Shown here: piece by piece, positions 19,398-27,280 of the stretch
Numbering within the stretch: position 1 is the first letter of the stretch
How the letters are laid out: each line of letters opens with the position of its first letter
Origin: Pseudomonas sp. GM79
GTDB taxonomy: Bacteria; Pseudomonadota; Gammaproteobacteria; Pseudomonadales; Pseudomonadaceae
Assembly: GCF_000282495.1 (NCBI RefSeq)
Contig: NZ_AKJE01000025.1
Location: 1-64,000 of the forward strand
DNA: 64,000 nucleotides
Direction: 5' to 3'
The notes under the pieces: generated by a model
What the model saw: the letters and a program-made list of their open reading frames with translations, nothing else
What the model was told of the DNA's origin: nothing
Databases searched by the model: none
Made by a program: the position numbers and the translations under genes

Positions 19398-19487
19398 GTA
19401 GGAGCTGCCGAAGGCTGCGATCTTTTGATTTTCAGCGGTTTTGAAAATGCCAAAGATCAAAAGATCGCAGCCTGCGGCAGCTCCTAC
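19398..19487. repeat. REP inverted pair (class B)
   Basis: Two copies of the second REP class (GTAGGAGCTGCCGAAGGCTG start, ending CTTTTGAT) face each other at 19398-19429 (forward) and 19456-19487 (reverse). The resulting long hairpin probably serves as the 3' border of both convergent transcripts. Confidence 0.88.
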
Positions 19488-19509
19488 GGGGGAATGCGGA
19501 AGATGTCGG

Positions 19510-21039
19510 TCAGCCAACATCCCGAATCAGCCTCCACGCCTCATCCACCGACAACGGCTGTTTCATCCGTTCAGCGAGCATCGCCATCGCCCGCTCTTCA
19601 TCGCAGGCCACGGCCGCCGCCACAACACCGTTCTTGCCGAACAGGCCGATAAACGGTGGATGGTCAGGATCGCCTTTGAACTCAACCTCGTCCCAGGCCT
19701 GGGCGTGACCGAGGTAGTCGTAGTTTTTGCCGAAGTGCCAGGTCCAGAAATACGGCACGTCGAGGTAGCGTTCGTCGCCGCCGAGCATGTTCGCCGCCGC
19801 AATCCGCGCCTGTTGCTGGGCCAGGCGCCAGTGCTCGATCCTTTTCGGCTGGCCGTTGAGCGGGAAGGTCGCAATGTCGCCGACGGCCCAGATCCCGTCG
19901 GTCACGCGCATCCCACCGTCGACCTTCAACGACAGATCCTTTTCTTTGGGCAAATCGGCAAACGGGGCCGTTGCCGGAGTGACGCCAATGCCGACCAGCA
20001 CCAGATCCGCCGGCAAGCGCAGACCATTGTCCAGCAGCACTGCTTCGACTTTGCCTGCGCCTTCGATCCGGGCCGCTTCGCCATTGGTATGAAACACCAC
20101 GCCGTTGGCCTCGTGCAGGGCACGAATCGCTTTGCCGACGGCATCGCCGAAGTGCGCCTCGAACGGGATGGCATGGCGGGCCAGAACGGTGACATCCAGG
20201 CCGTACTGACGCAGGGATGAAGCGGATTCCAGAGCAATGAAACTGTCGCCAACGATCACTGCCCGTTGACCGGGTTTTGCGCTCGTCAGAATCCGCTGCG
20301 CCTGGGCCTTCGAGCGCAGCACGAATACCTGCGGCAGGTCGGCGCCAGGTAGCGACAGGGTTTTGGGTATGCCGCCGGTGGCGATCACGGCGGCGTCATA
20401 GCTCAACGATTGACCATCGGCCAGGCGCAGAGTCCGGTTCGCTGCATCCAGGCCCATCACATCACTGTTTATCCGCTCAATGCGCTGTTCTTGATAAAAG
20501 TTTTCATCGCGCAGAGGTGGCACTTCGTCCGGCGGCATCTCGCCTGCAATCACGAATTTGCTCAACACCGTACGGTCGTAGCCGGCCTCGGGCTCACGGT
20601 CGATCAGCAATACCCGGCCGCCGAAGCCTTTCTCCCGTAGCGCTGCGGCACAAGCCGTACCGGCGGCACCGGCGCCGATAATGACAAAGGTCCGCTTATC
20701 ATCAGCCGGCGGTGTGCTCGCGGTGGGCATTGGCTGGTCATCGACCCAGACCTCATCGTCGCGGATTTCAAGCGGGTAGCGTCGCAGACTGTCCAGGGAC
20801 GGCGGCTCGCATAACGCGCCGTCTTCGAGCCGGTACGCTGCCTTGTGCCACGGGCAGATCAGCCGCCCCTCACACAGCGCACCTTTGGCCAAGGGAGCCC
20901 CGGCGTGCGGGCATTTACCCTGATAGGCGCGCAATTGATCGCCGAGCCGCAGCAAGACGATTTTCGTCTTATCGATCCGGACTTCAAGGCCACGGTCTTG
21001 GGGTACATCGGCGAAACGGGCGACGCGATGCAGGGCCAT
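19510..21039 (-). CDS. Rieske-FAD reductase (AIF/ferredoxin-reductase type)
   Basis: The ATG at 21039 lies 7 nt after AGGAG. The 509-residue protein fuses an N-terminal Rieske [2Fe-2S] domain (CPHAGAPLAKGALCEGRLICPWHKAAY, ligands CPH and CPWH) to an FAD/NADH-dependent pyridine nucleotide-disulfide oxidoreductase. The latter has FVIIGAGAAGTACAAAL for FAD, a second Rossmann motif VIVGDSFIALESASSL, and the VTDGIWAVGDIATFPL FAD motif. Such fusions resemble AIFL/Nfrl proteins; the electron acceptor cannot be told from sequence. It is divergent from the PEBP gene. Confidence 0.88.
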   Translation of the reverse strand: MALHRVARFADVPQDRGLEVRIDKTKIVLLRLGDQLRAYQGKCPHAGAPLAKGALCEGRLICPWHKAAYRLEDGALCEPPSLDSLRRYPLEIRDDEVWVDDQPMPTASTPPADDKRTFVIIGAGAAGTACAAALREKGFGGRVLLIDREPEAGYDRTVLSKFVIAGEMPPDEVPPLRDENFYQEQRIERINSDVMGLDAANRTLRLADGQSLSYDAAVIATGGIPKTLSLPGADLPQVFVLRSKAQAQRILTSAKPGQRAVIVGDSFIALESASSLRQYGLDVTVLARHAIPFEAHFGDAVGKAIRALHEANGVVFHTNGEAARIEGAGKVEAVLLDNGLRLPADLVLVGIGVTPATAPFADLPKEKDLSLKVDGGMRVTDGIWAVGDIATFPLNGQPKRIEHWRLAQQQARIAAANMLGGDERYLDVPYFWTWHFGKNYDYLGHAQAWDEVEFKGDPDHPPFIGLFGKNGVVAAAVACDEERAMAMLAERMKQPLSVDEAWRLIRDVG

Positions 21040-21177
21040 GATCGATCTCCTGGCAAGTGTTTCACTTAGGAGTTTGGCGCTTATTCCCAGGTTCAGCCAA
21101 TTCTGCTGCCAGCGCACGAACGGTCCGGCTATAGTTTGCCAGCCGACGACGGCCTCACCCGCACAAGGTGCTCCGGT

Positions 21178-21738
21178 ATGACCCGATTGACTTTTTTGAC
21201 CCCTTGGCTGGCGGCCGTTGCAGTCGCCCTTTGCGTGCAGTTTCCGGCGCAGGCCCAGGAGCGTTTCACCCTCAGCATTCCCGGTGTTTCGGACAATCGT
21301 CTGTTCACATCGGCGGCGGCCAGCGATGCCAGCGGTTGCGGCGGCAAGAACCAGTCCCCGGCCCTGAGCTGGAACGCCGGCCCCCAGGGCACCCTCAGCT
21401 ACGCCATCGTCATGCACGACCCGGACGGCCAGAAAGGCCTGGGCGTCGATCACTGGATTCATTACGGCATCAAGGCCACGACACGGCAGATCCCGGCCGG
21501 TGTCGGTGCCAAATCTGCCCTCGAAGGCGTGGGCGGCACCAACATCAAAGGCACCACCGGTTACATTGGCCCTTGCCCGCCCATTGGCGACAGCTCCCAT
21601 CACTACATCATTCAGCTTTACGCCCTGGACCTGGCGCCAGACGCCTTGCCTGCCGGTCTGACCCGCGCGCAACTGATGGAACAAATCAAAGGCCATGTTC
21701 TGAAAAACAGCAGCGTGGTGCGGCGATATCACCGCTGA
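21178..21738 (+). CDS. Secreted PEBP (YbhB/YbcL) family protein
   Basis: The start at 21178 follows AAGGTG and opens a signal peptide cut after PAQA. The 186-residue protein has the phosphatidylethanolamine-binding fold motifs SPALSWNAGPQGTLSYAI, MHDPDGQKGLGVDHWIHY and GYIGPCPPIGDSSHHYIIQLYALD. It resembles bacterial YbcL/YbhB; the periplasmic location is predicted. The ligand or enzymatic role is unknown. Confidence 0.9.
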   Translation: MTRLTFLTPWLAAVAVALCVQFPAQAQERFTLSIPGVSDNRLFTSAAASDASGCGGKNQSPALSWNAGPQGTLSYAIVMHDPDGQKGLGVDHWIHYGIKATTRQIPAGVGAKSALEGVGGTNIKGTTGYIGPCPPIGDSSHHYIIQLYALDLAPDALPAGLTRAQLMEQIKGHVLKNSSVVRRYHR

Positions 21739-21824
21739 AGATTTTTTCCGGCGATTAACCCGAACCTGCCGGGCTGTCCGTCTCAGAGGATGAATGAGTC
21801 AATTTCCTCCTGAGGTCAGCCCCC

Positions 21825-23561
21825 ATGTCCCTCCCTCTGCATTTCCTCCGCCCGGCCGCCCAGGGTTTCGCCGCCGGGTTGTTGCTGGCCGTTGCCGGTT
21901 GCGGCGCGTCATCCACGCCAGACTCTGAGACGAACAGCCCGGCAGCGGTTGCGCCACCGATTCAAGAGGCGCCGAAAACTGAAGCGTTGGTGCGCCGCGA
22001 AGCAGACATGGCGGACACCTCGATGGCCAAGCGCAGCGCGCGACCGGCACCGTTAGTCGCTTTCGCGCCCATGCCGGCCGGTGAGGCTTATCCACAGGGC
22101 TATCGGGATGAGCAGCGGGAGCAATATCAGGCGTTGGCCGATAACCCGATTCACAGCGTGACCGAAGCACCGGTCTCGACCTTCAGTGCCGATGTCGACA
22201 CCGGCGCCTACGCCAATGTCCGGCGCTTGCTCAATCAGGGGCGCTTGCCTCCCGAAGGGGCGGTGCGGCTGGAAGAAATGGTCAATTACTTCCCCTACGA
22301 CTACGCCTTGCCCACCGATGGCTCGCCGTTCGGCGTGACCACCGAGCTGGCGCCGTCGCCATGGAACCCGCATACCCGATTGCTGCGCATCGGCATCAAG
22401 GCATCCGATCGCGCGGTGGCGCAACTGGCTCCGGCGAACCTGGTGTTTCTGGTGGACGTGTCCGGCTCCATGGACCGTCGCGAAGGTTTGCCGCTGGTCA
22501 AAAGCACCCTGAAATTGCTGGTCGATCAATTGCGCGAGCAGGACCGGGTTTCACTGGTGGTCTATGCCGGAGAGACTCGCGTCGTCCTGGAGCCAACTTC
22601 CGGACGGGAAAAAGCAAAAATTCGTATCGCCATCGATCAATTGACTGCGGGCGGCTCGACCGCCGGCGCGTCGGGTATCGAACTGGCTTATCAAATGGCG
22701 CAACAGGCGTTTATCCCCAAAGGCATCAACCGCATCCTGCTGGCCACCGATGGTGACTTCAACGTCGGCATCAGCGACTTCGACAGCCTCAAGCAAATGG
22801 CTGTGGATAAACGCAAGACCGGCGTGTCCCTGACCACCCTGGGTTTTGGTGTGGATAACTACAATGAACACCTGATGGAACAACTGGCCGACGCTGGTGA
22901 CGGCAACTACGCCTACATCGACAACCTGCGCGAGGCGCGCAAAGTGCTGGTGGATCAGCTCGGTTCGACTTTGGCGGTGGTGGCAAAAAACGTGAAGCTG
23001 CAAGTGGAGTTCAACCCGGCGCAGGTCAGCGAATATCGGCTGTTGGGTTATGAAAATCGCGCCTTGAAGCGTGAGGATTTCAGCAACGACAAAATCGATG
23101 CCGGAGAAATCGGTGCAGGACATACGGTGACCGCGTTGTATGAAATTGTGCCCAAGGGCGAGAAGGGCTGGCTGGAACCGTTGCGCTATGGCAATGCTGC
23201 GGCCGATGTTTCCGCAAAAACCGGAGAATTGGCGATGCTGCGAGTGCGTTATCAGTTGCCGGAAGGTGGGAACAGTCGCTTGATCGAGCGGCCAATCCTG
23301 AAGGGTGAGGCCGGCAAACTCTCGGCCGCCAGCGATGACCTGCGCTTTGCCGCCGCCGTCGCTGCCTTTTCCCAGCAGCTCAAGGACGGGCGCTACACCG
23401 GCGATTTCAGCCTGAAAGACACCGAAGCCCTGGCCCGTGGCGCACGAGGTGACGATCAGTTCGGCCTGCGCAGTGAGTTCGTGCAGTTGGTGGAGTTGGC
23501 GCAGAGCCTGCGAACCCCGACGGCTTCGAATCAACAGCCCAATGACAACCGGATAGAGTGA
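21825..23561 (+). CDS. VWA-domain lipoprotein (YfbK-like)
   Basis: The 578-residue protein starts after GAGGTC and has a lipobox (GLLLAVAGC). A YfbK-type N-terminal domain (PVSTFSADVDTGAYANVRR, VRLEEMVNYFPYDY) is followed by a von Willebrand factor A domain with an intact MIDAS (FLVDVSGSM, about residues 207-215; TAGGSTAGASG; LATDGDFNVG) and a C-terminal DUF3520 domain. It is an outer-membrane or periplasmic metal-dependent adhesion/scaffold-type protein of unknown partner. It overlaps a GTGA just before the ECF sigma gene and probably forms an operon with the next two genes. Confidence 0.9.
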   Translation: MSLPLHFLRPAAQGFAAGLLLAVAGCGASSTPDSETNSPAAVAPPIQEAPKTEALVRREADMADTSMAKRSARPAPLVAFAPMPAGEAYPQGYRDEQREQYQALADNPIHSVTEAPVSTFSADVDTGAYANVRRLLNQGRLPPEGAVRLEEMVNYFPYDYALPTDGSPFGVTTELAPSPWNPHTRLLRIGIKASDRAVAQLAPANLVFLVDVSGSMDRREGLPLVKSTLKLLVDQLREQDRVSLVVYAGETRVVLEPTSGREKAKIRIAIDQLTAGGSTAGASGIELAYQMAQQAFIPKGINRILLATDGDFNVGISDFDSLKQMAVDKRKTGVSLTTLGFGVDNYNEHLMEQLADAGDGNYAYIDNLREARKVLVDQLGSTLAVVAKNVKLQVEFNPAQVSEYRLLGYENRALKREDFSNDKIDAGEIGAGHTVTALYEIVPKGEKGWLEPLRYGNAAADVSAKTGELAMLRVRYQLPEGGNSRLIERPILKGEAGKLSAASDDLRFAAAVAAFSQQLKDGRYTGDFSLKDTEALARGARGDDQFGLRSEFVQLVELAQSLRTPTASNQQPNDNRIE

Positions 23562-23578
23562 AAGAGGCCAGCACTGAC

Positions 23579-24160
23579 ATGTCCGATCCTGTAATCAGCT
23601 CAGCCGCCGGCAGCGACGAATCGCTGCTGGCGCGCTACCGCTCGGGCGACGGGCCGGCGTTCGAAGTTTTGTACGCCCGCCATCGCCAGGGCCTTTATCG
23701 ATTCCTCCTCGGCCTCAGCGGCAAGCCCGAACTGGCCGAAGAGGTGTACCAGGAAACCTGGCTGAGTCTGATCCGCAGCACCAGTCAGCCACAAGGTCGG
23801 GCGAACTTTCGTACCTGGCTCTACCAGATTGCCCGCAACCGACTGATCGATCACTGGCGCAAACACGGAATCCACAACCCCTTGCACGACAGCTATGACG
23901 AGCAAACCCATGCACTGATCGATGACGCGGCCGACCCCGAACAACTGCTAAGCCTGAGCCGCGACGGTCAACGCCTCGAAGCCGCCCTGCAAACCCTGCC
24001 CGCCGACCAGCGCGAAGTGTTCCTGCTGCGCGCCCACGGCGACCTCGACCTGCCGCAGATCGCCACCCTTACCGAAACCCCGCTGGAAACCGTAAAAAGC
24101 CGCTTGCGCTACGCCCAGCAAAAACTGCGTCGGCTGCTGGCCGAGGAGGTACTGACATGA
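23579..24160 (+). CDS. ECF-type RNA polymerase sigma factor
   Basis: This 193-residue protein has sigma region 2 (FEVLYARHRQGLYRFLLGL, AEEVYQETWLSLIRS, NFRTWLYQIARNRLIDHWRK) and region 4 (LEAALQTLPADQREVFLLRAH, LPQIATLTETPLETVKSRLRYAQQKLRRLL). The start at 23579 follows GAGG; a GTG at 23558 overlapping the previous stop is an alternative. It lies between the VWA lipoprotein gene and a membrane protein that overlaps it by ATGA and is probably its anti-sigma factor. Confidence 0.92.
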   Translation: MSDPVISSAAGSDESLLARYRSGDGPAFEVLYARHRQGLYRFLLGLSGKPELAEEVYQETWLSLIRSTSQPQGRANFRTWLYQIARNRLIDHWRKHGIHNPLHDSYDEQTHALIDDAADPEQLLSLSRDGQRLEAALQTLPADQREVFLLRAHGDLDLPQIATLTETPLETVKSRLRYAQQKLRRLLAEEVLT

Positions 24161-24795
24161 CTGACGCCCGACAAACACCGCCATCGCCCGACGATGAAGT
24201 GCTCAAGCATTTTCGCGATCACAGCAGCGGCGAACCACCGGCGCATCTCGACGCCTTCATCCTCGCAACGGCCCATCGCGAAGCCCCCGCGCCGAAGCCG
24301 AACCTGTGGCAACGCTGGGTGCAGGCCTGCCAGAAACCCCGCTGGCAAGTGGCATTCGCCAGCCTCGTCGGCGTCGCGCTGATGCTGGCACTGGTGCAAC
24401 GCACGCCGGAACAACTGCCGAGCTATGACTTCGCGCCTGCGCCCAAAGCCTCCGCACCGCTCTCCAAACAGGAAGCCGCTGAAGCGAATGAACCCGCTGC
24501 TCGCGCCCAGGCTGCACCAGCCGGCGCCATGTCCGCGCCCGCACCGGCTGCGCCAATGGCGGAGTTTTCTGCGCCGTTGCAGCGCGAGTCGATCAATAGC
24601 CAAATGGCTGACGAAGCCAAAGTCAGCAAACGCGCAGCCGCGCCGGCCAAGTCATTGGATGATCAATTACGTGAAGTGATACGCCTGCAAGACGCCGGTC
24701 AAACCCAAGCCGCCGAGGCGCTGATGACGACACTGCACAAGCGCTTCCCCAAGGAAAACCTCACGGCCCGACTCAAGGATTTGCAGAAGAAATGA
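24157..24795 (+). CDS. Putative anti-sigma factor, single-pass membrane protein
   Basis: The 212-residue protein begins with a ~60-residue soluble segment (DDEVLKHFRDHSSGEPPAHLDAFILATA), one membrane helix (VAFASLVGVALMLALV, about residues 67-83), then an Ala/Pro-rich stretch and a helical C terminus (LREVIRLQDAGQTQAAEALM). Coupling to the sigma gene and this topology suggest an anti-sigma factor, but there is no zinc-binding HxxxCxxC motif. The call is therefore by context. Confidence 0.65.
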   Translation: MTDARQTPPSPDDEVLKHFRDHSSGEPPAHLDAFILATAHREAPAPKPNLWQRWVQACQKPRWQVAFASLVGVALMLALVQRTPEQLPSYDFAPAPKASAPLSKQEAAEANEPAARAQAAPAGAMSAPAPAAPMAEFSAPLQRESINSQMADEAKVSKRAAAPAKSLDDQLREVIRLQDAGQTQAAEALMTTLHKRFPKENLTARLKDLQKK

Positions 24796-24876
24796 GGTGA
24801 ACAGCGGTCGGCAAATTTGGCATCGACACCCGAAAGCGCGCACTATCAGCCCATAGCCGATGCGTTGGAGGATGCC

Positions 24877-25086
24877 GTGGCCCAAAAAATCGACCGCATC
24901 GCCCAAATGCTCAACTGCCCGGTGAAGGGTGAGGAACTGCGGCGAGCAGTGACTGAGAGTCGTAAGGAATTTCTGCTGGCGAAGCAGGAAGAGGAAGCGC
25001 TTGAGGAAGACGTCCTTGATGATGAGTTGATCGAGGACGAAGAAGACGATGATGAGTACGACGAGTTTGACTGGACGACAGAATGA
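24877..25086 (+). CDS. Small acidic-tail protein
   Basis: A GTG start at 24877 lies 6 nt after GGAGGATG, which is better than upstream in-frame starts lacking a ribosome site. The 69-residue product has a basic/neutral N-terminal helix (AQKIDRIAQMLNCPVKGEEL) and an extremely acidic C terminus (about 25 Asp/Glu in the last 35 residues). I do not recognise the family. A strong terminator begins immediately at its stop codon, supporting real expression. Confidence 0.65.
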   Translation: MAQKIDRIAQMLNCPVKGEELRRAVTESRKEFLLAKQEEEALEEDVLDDELIEDEEDDDEYDEFDWTTE

Positions 25087-25109
25087 AAAAACCGCTTTGG
25101 CGGTTTTTT
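25086..25109 (+). terminator. Rho-independent terminator
   Basis: ACCGC pairs with GCGGT around TTTG, flanked by runs of A and T (AAAAAACCGC / GCGGTTTTTT). It could act in both directions and ends the small acidic-protein transcript. Confidence 0.88.
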
Positions 25110-25187
25110 GATCAATGGCAGTTGTTCGATTAAACCGAACAACTGCATCCCTTCAGCAAGTCGCCTTGGGGCATGAAGAAAGCCCAC

Positions 25188-25220
25188 AAAAAAGCCCCAG
25201 ACCCTAAGATCTGAGGCTTT
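25188..25220 (-). terminator. Terminator of the tRNA-Arg transcript
   Basis: On the minus strand, GCCTCAGA pairs with TCTGGGGC (one wobble) around a short loop, followed by six T residues. It starts 14 nt downstream of the tRNA 3' end. Confidence 0.85.
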
Positions 25221-25233
25221 CTCACTCTACATA

Positions 25234-25310
25234 TGGTGCACCAGGCGGGATTCGAACCCACGACCCCTGCCTTCGGAGGGCAGTACTCTATCCAGCTGAG
25301 CTACTGGTGC
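25234..25310 (-). tRNA. tRNA-Arg (CCG)
   Basis: The 77-nt minus-strand sequence folds as a full cloverleaf with encoded CCA. The acceptor stem is GCACCAG/CTGGTGC, the anticodon stem CTGCC/GGCAG encloses loop CTCCGAA with anticodon CCG, and the T arm contains GGTTCGAATCC. It reads CGG codons. Confidence 0.95.
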
Positions 25311-25657
25311 GATGCGGGCGCCATGATACTCATATGCACTGCGGGCGTCCATGCTGCTGAATCGTCTGCCTTTTTCAAAAGCGTAACCTACGATTGCTAC
25401 GCTGATCAGAAAAAATAGGCAAATGCGGCGTTTTCGTTCTTTTTTTCGAACAGCCTATTGTCCTTTACCCCCTTTGATCCTAGGATTCGTTTGAGATTTC
25501 AAACGCTCTTGTCTGGGTGCTGAACCGCACGAGTTCGATCAGTGCGCTATTTATGTGCTTCAGCCCGGTGAATGATTTCCCTGACGGCAGCCTATAAGGC
25601 GCCTTTCTACAATCATAATTCGCTCCGCCTCGCGCGGTGCTGTTAAGGAAAGCCGAC
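25311..25657. other. Intergenic region between tRNA-Arg and gabD
   Basis: This 347-bp stretch is more AT-rich than its surroundings and contains no ORF with a credible start, REP or clear terminator. It must hold the tRNA promoter (reading left) and the gabD promoter (reading right). I found no sigma-54 consensus (GG-N10-GC). Confidence 0.5.
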
Positions 25658-27100
25658 ATGCAGCTTAAAGACACCCAGTTGTTCCGCCAGCAAGCCTTTA
25701 TCGATGGCGCTTGGGTCGATGCGGACAACGGTCAGACGATCAAGGTCAATAACCCGGCAACGGGCGAAATTCTGGGCACTGTGCCGAAAATGGGCGCTGC
25801 CGAAACCCGCCGTGCGATTGAAGCCGCTGATAAAGCGCTGCCGGCCTGGCGTGGGCTGACCGCCAAGGAGCGCGCGAACAAGCTGCGTCGCTGGTTCGAA
25901 CTGATCATCGAGAACCAGGATGATTTGGCTCGCCTGATGACTCTGGAGCAGGGCAAGCCATTGGCTGAAGCCAAGGGCGAGATCGTTTATGCCGCTTCCT
26001 TTATCGAGTGGTTTGCCGAAGAGGCCAAGCGCGTCTACGGTGACGTGATTCCGGGCCACCAGCCAGACAAGCGCCTGATCGTGATCAAGCAGCCGATCGG
26101 CGTGACCGCTGCGATTACTCCGTGGAACTTCCCGGCCGCGATGATCACCCGTAAAGCCGGCCCGGCCCTGGCCGCTGGTTGCACCATGGTGCTCAAGCCG
26201 GCTTCGCAAACCCCGTTCTCGGCATTCGCGCTGGCTGAACTGGCTCAACGTGCCGGTATTCCGAACGGCGTGTTCAGTGTGGTGACCGGCAGCGCCGGCG
26301 ATATCGGCAGCGAGCTGACCGGCAACCCGATCGTGCGCAAACTGTCGTTCACCGGTTCGACCGAAATCGGTCGTCAGTTGATGACCGAGTGCGCCAAGGA
26401 CATCAAGAAAGTTTCGCTGGAACTGGGCGGTAACGCGCCGTTCATCGTGTTCGACGACGCGGACCTGGATAAGGCCGTCGAAGGCGCGATCATTTCCAAG
26501 TACCGCAACAACGGCCAGACCTGCGTTTGCGCCAACCGCCTGTACATTCAGGATTCGGTCTACGACGCGTTCGCCGAAAAACTGAAAGTGGCCGTGGCCA
26601 AACTCAAGATCGGCAACGGTCTGGAAGACGGCACCACCACTGGCCCGCTGATCGATGAGAAAGCCGTGGCCAAGGTTCAAGAGCACATTGCTGACGCCGT
26701 CGGCAAAGGCGCTACCGTGTTGGCGGGTGGTAAGAGCATGCAAGGCAACTTCTTCGAGCCGACCATTCTGACCAACGTGCCGAACAACGCTGCCGTGGCC
26801 AAGGAAGAAACCTTCGGTCCATTGGCGCCACTGTTCCGCTTCAAAGACGAAGCGGATGTGATCGCGATGTCCAACGACACCGAGTTCGGTCTGGCCTCGT
26901 ACTTCTATGCTCGTGACCTGGGCCGTGTGTTCCGTGTGGCTGAAGCCCTGGAATACGGCATGGTCGGCGTCAACACCGGGTTGATCTCCAACGAAGTCGC
27001 ACCGTTCGGCGGCATCAAGGCGTCGGGCCTGGGCCGTGAAGGCTCCAAGTACGGCATCGAAGATTACCTGGAAATCAAATACCTCTGCCTGGGCATCTAA
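25658..27100 (+). CDS. gabD: Succinate-semialdehyde dehydrogenase (NADP+)
   Basis: The ATG follows AAGGAA by 7 nt. The 480-residue aldehyde dehydrogenase matches GabD in length and motifs: the catalytic general base in KVSLELGGNAPFIVF, catalytic Cys289 in NNGQTCVCANR, and NFPAAMITRK for cofactor binding. It oxidises succinate semialdehyde to succinate, the last step of GABA degradation. gabT follows 180 bp downstream, so the pair catabolises GABA into the TCA cycle. Confidence 0.96.
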   Translation: MQLKDTQLFRQQAFIDGAWVDADNGQTIKVNNPATGEILGTVPKMGAAETRRAIEAADKALPAWRGLTAKERANKLRRWFELIIENQDDLARLMTLEQGKPLAEAKGEIVYAASFIEWFAEEAKRVYGDVIPGHQPDKRLIVIKQPIGVTAAITPWNFPAAMITRKAGPALAAGCTMVLKPASQTPFSAFALAELAQRAGIPNGVFSVVTGSAGDIGSELTGNPIVRKLSFTGSTEIGRQLMTECAKDIKKVSLELGGNAPFIVFDDADLDKAVEGAIISKYRNNGQTCVCANRLYIQDSVYDAFAEKLKVAVAKLKIGNGLEDGTTTGPLIDEKAVAKVQEHIADAVGKGATVLAGGKSMQGNFFEPTILTNVPNNAAVAKEETFGPLAPLFRFKDEADVIAMSNDTEFGLASYFYARDLGRVFRVAEALEYGMVGVNTGLISNEVAPFGGIKASGLGREGSKYGIEDYLEIKYLCLGI

Positions 27101-27119
27101 GGCAAGGCATTGCTTCAAG

Positions 27120-27151
27120 CGCAAAGGGCACGAGAGCGCTGTCCCTTTGCG
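27120..27151 (+). promoter_or_regulatory. Intercistronic hairpin between gabD and gabT
   Basis: CGCAAAGGG (27120-27128) is perfectly complementary to CCCTTTGCG (27143-27151). There is no T run, so it is not a standard terminator. It could be an mRNA-stabilising or processing hairpin that sets the gabD:gabT ratio. Confidence 0.55.
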
Positions 27152-27280
27152 ACGCTTCAAACGGAATTTTCTCTGTGGCCGGGAAAGCTGTGGCAGTCGA
27201 TCATCGCATGCTGCCGTAGTTGCCTCCCCGCCGCACTTTCCTTGAACCACGCCGCCCGATGAGCGGTGAATGAGGACACT

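Noticed and set aside
21755..21790. GAACCT followed by CCGTC before the VWA gene as an ECF-type promoter
   Set aside because: The spacing (about 11 bp) is too short for a typical ECF promoter.
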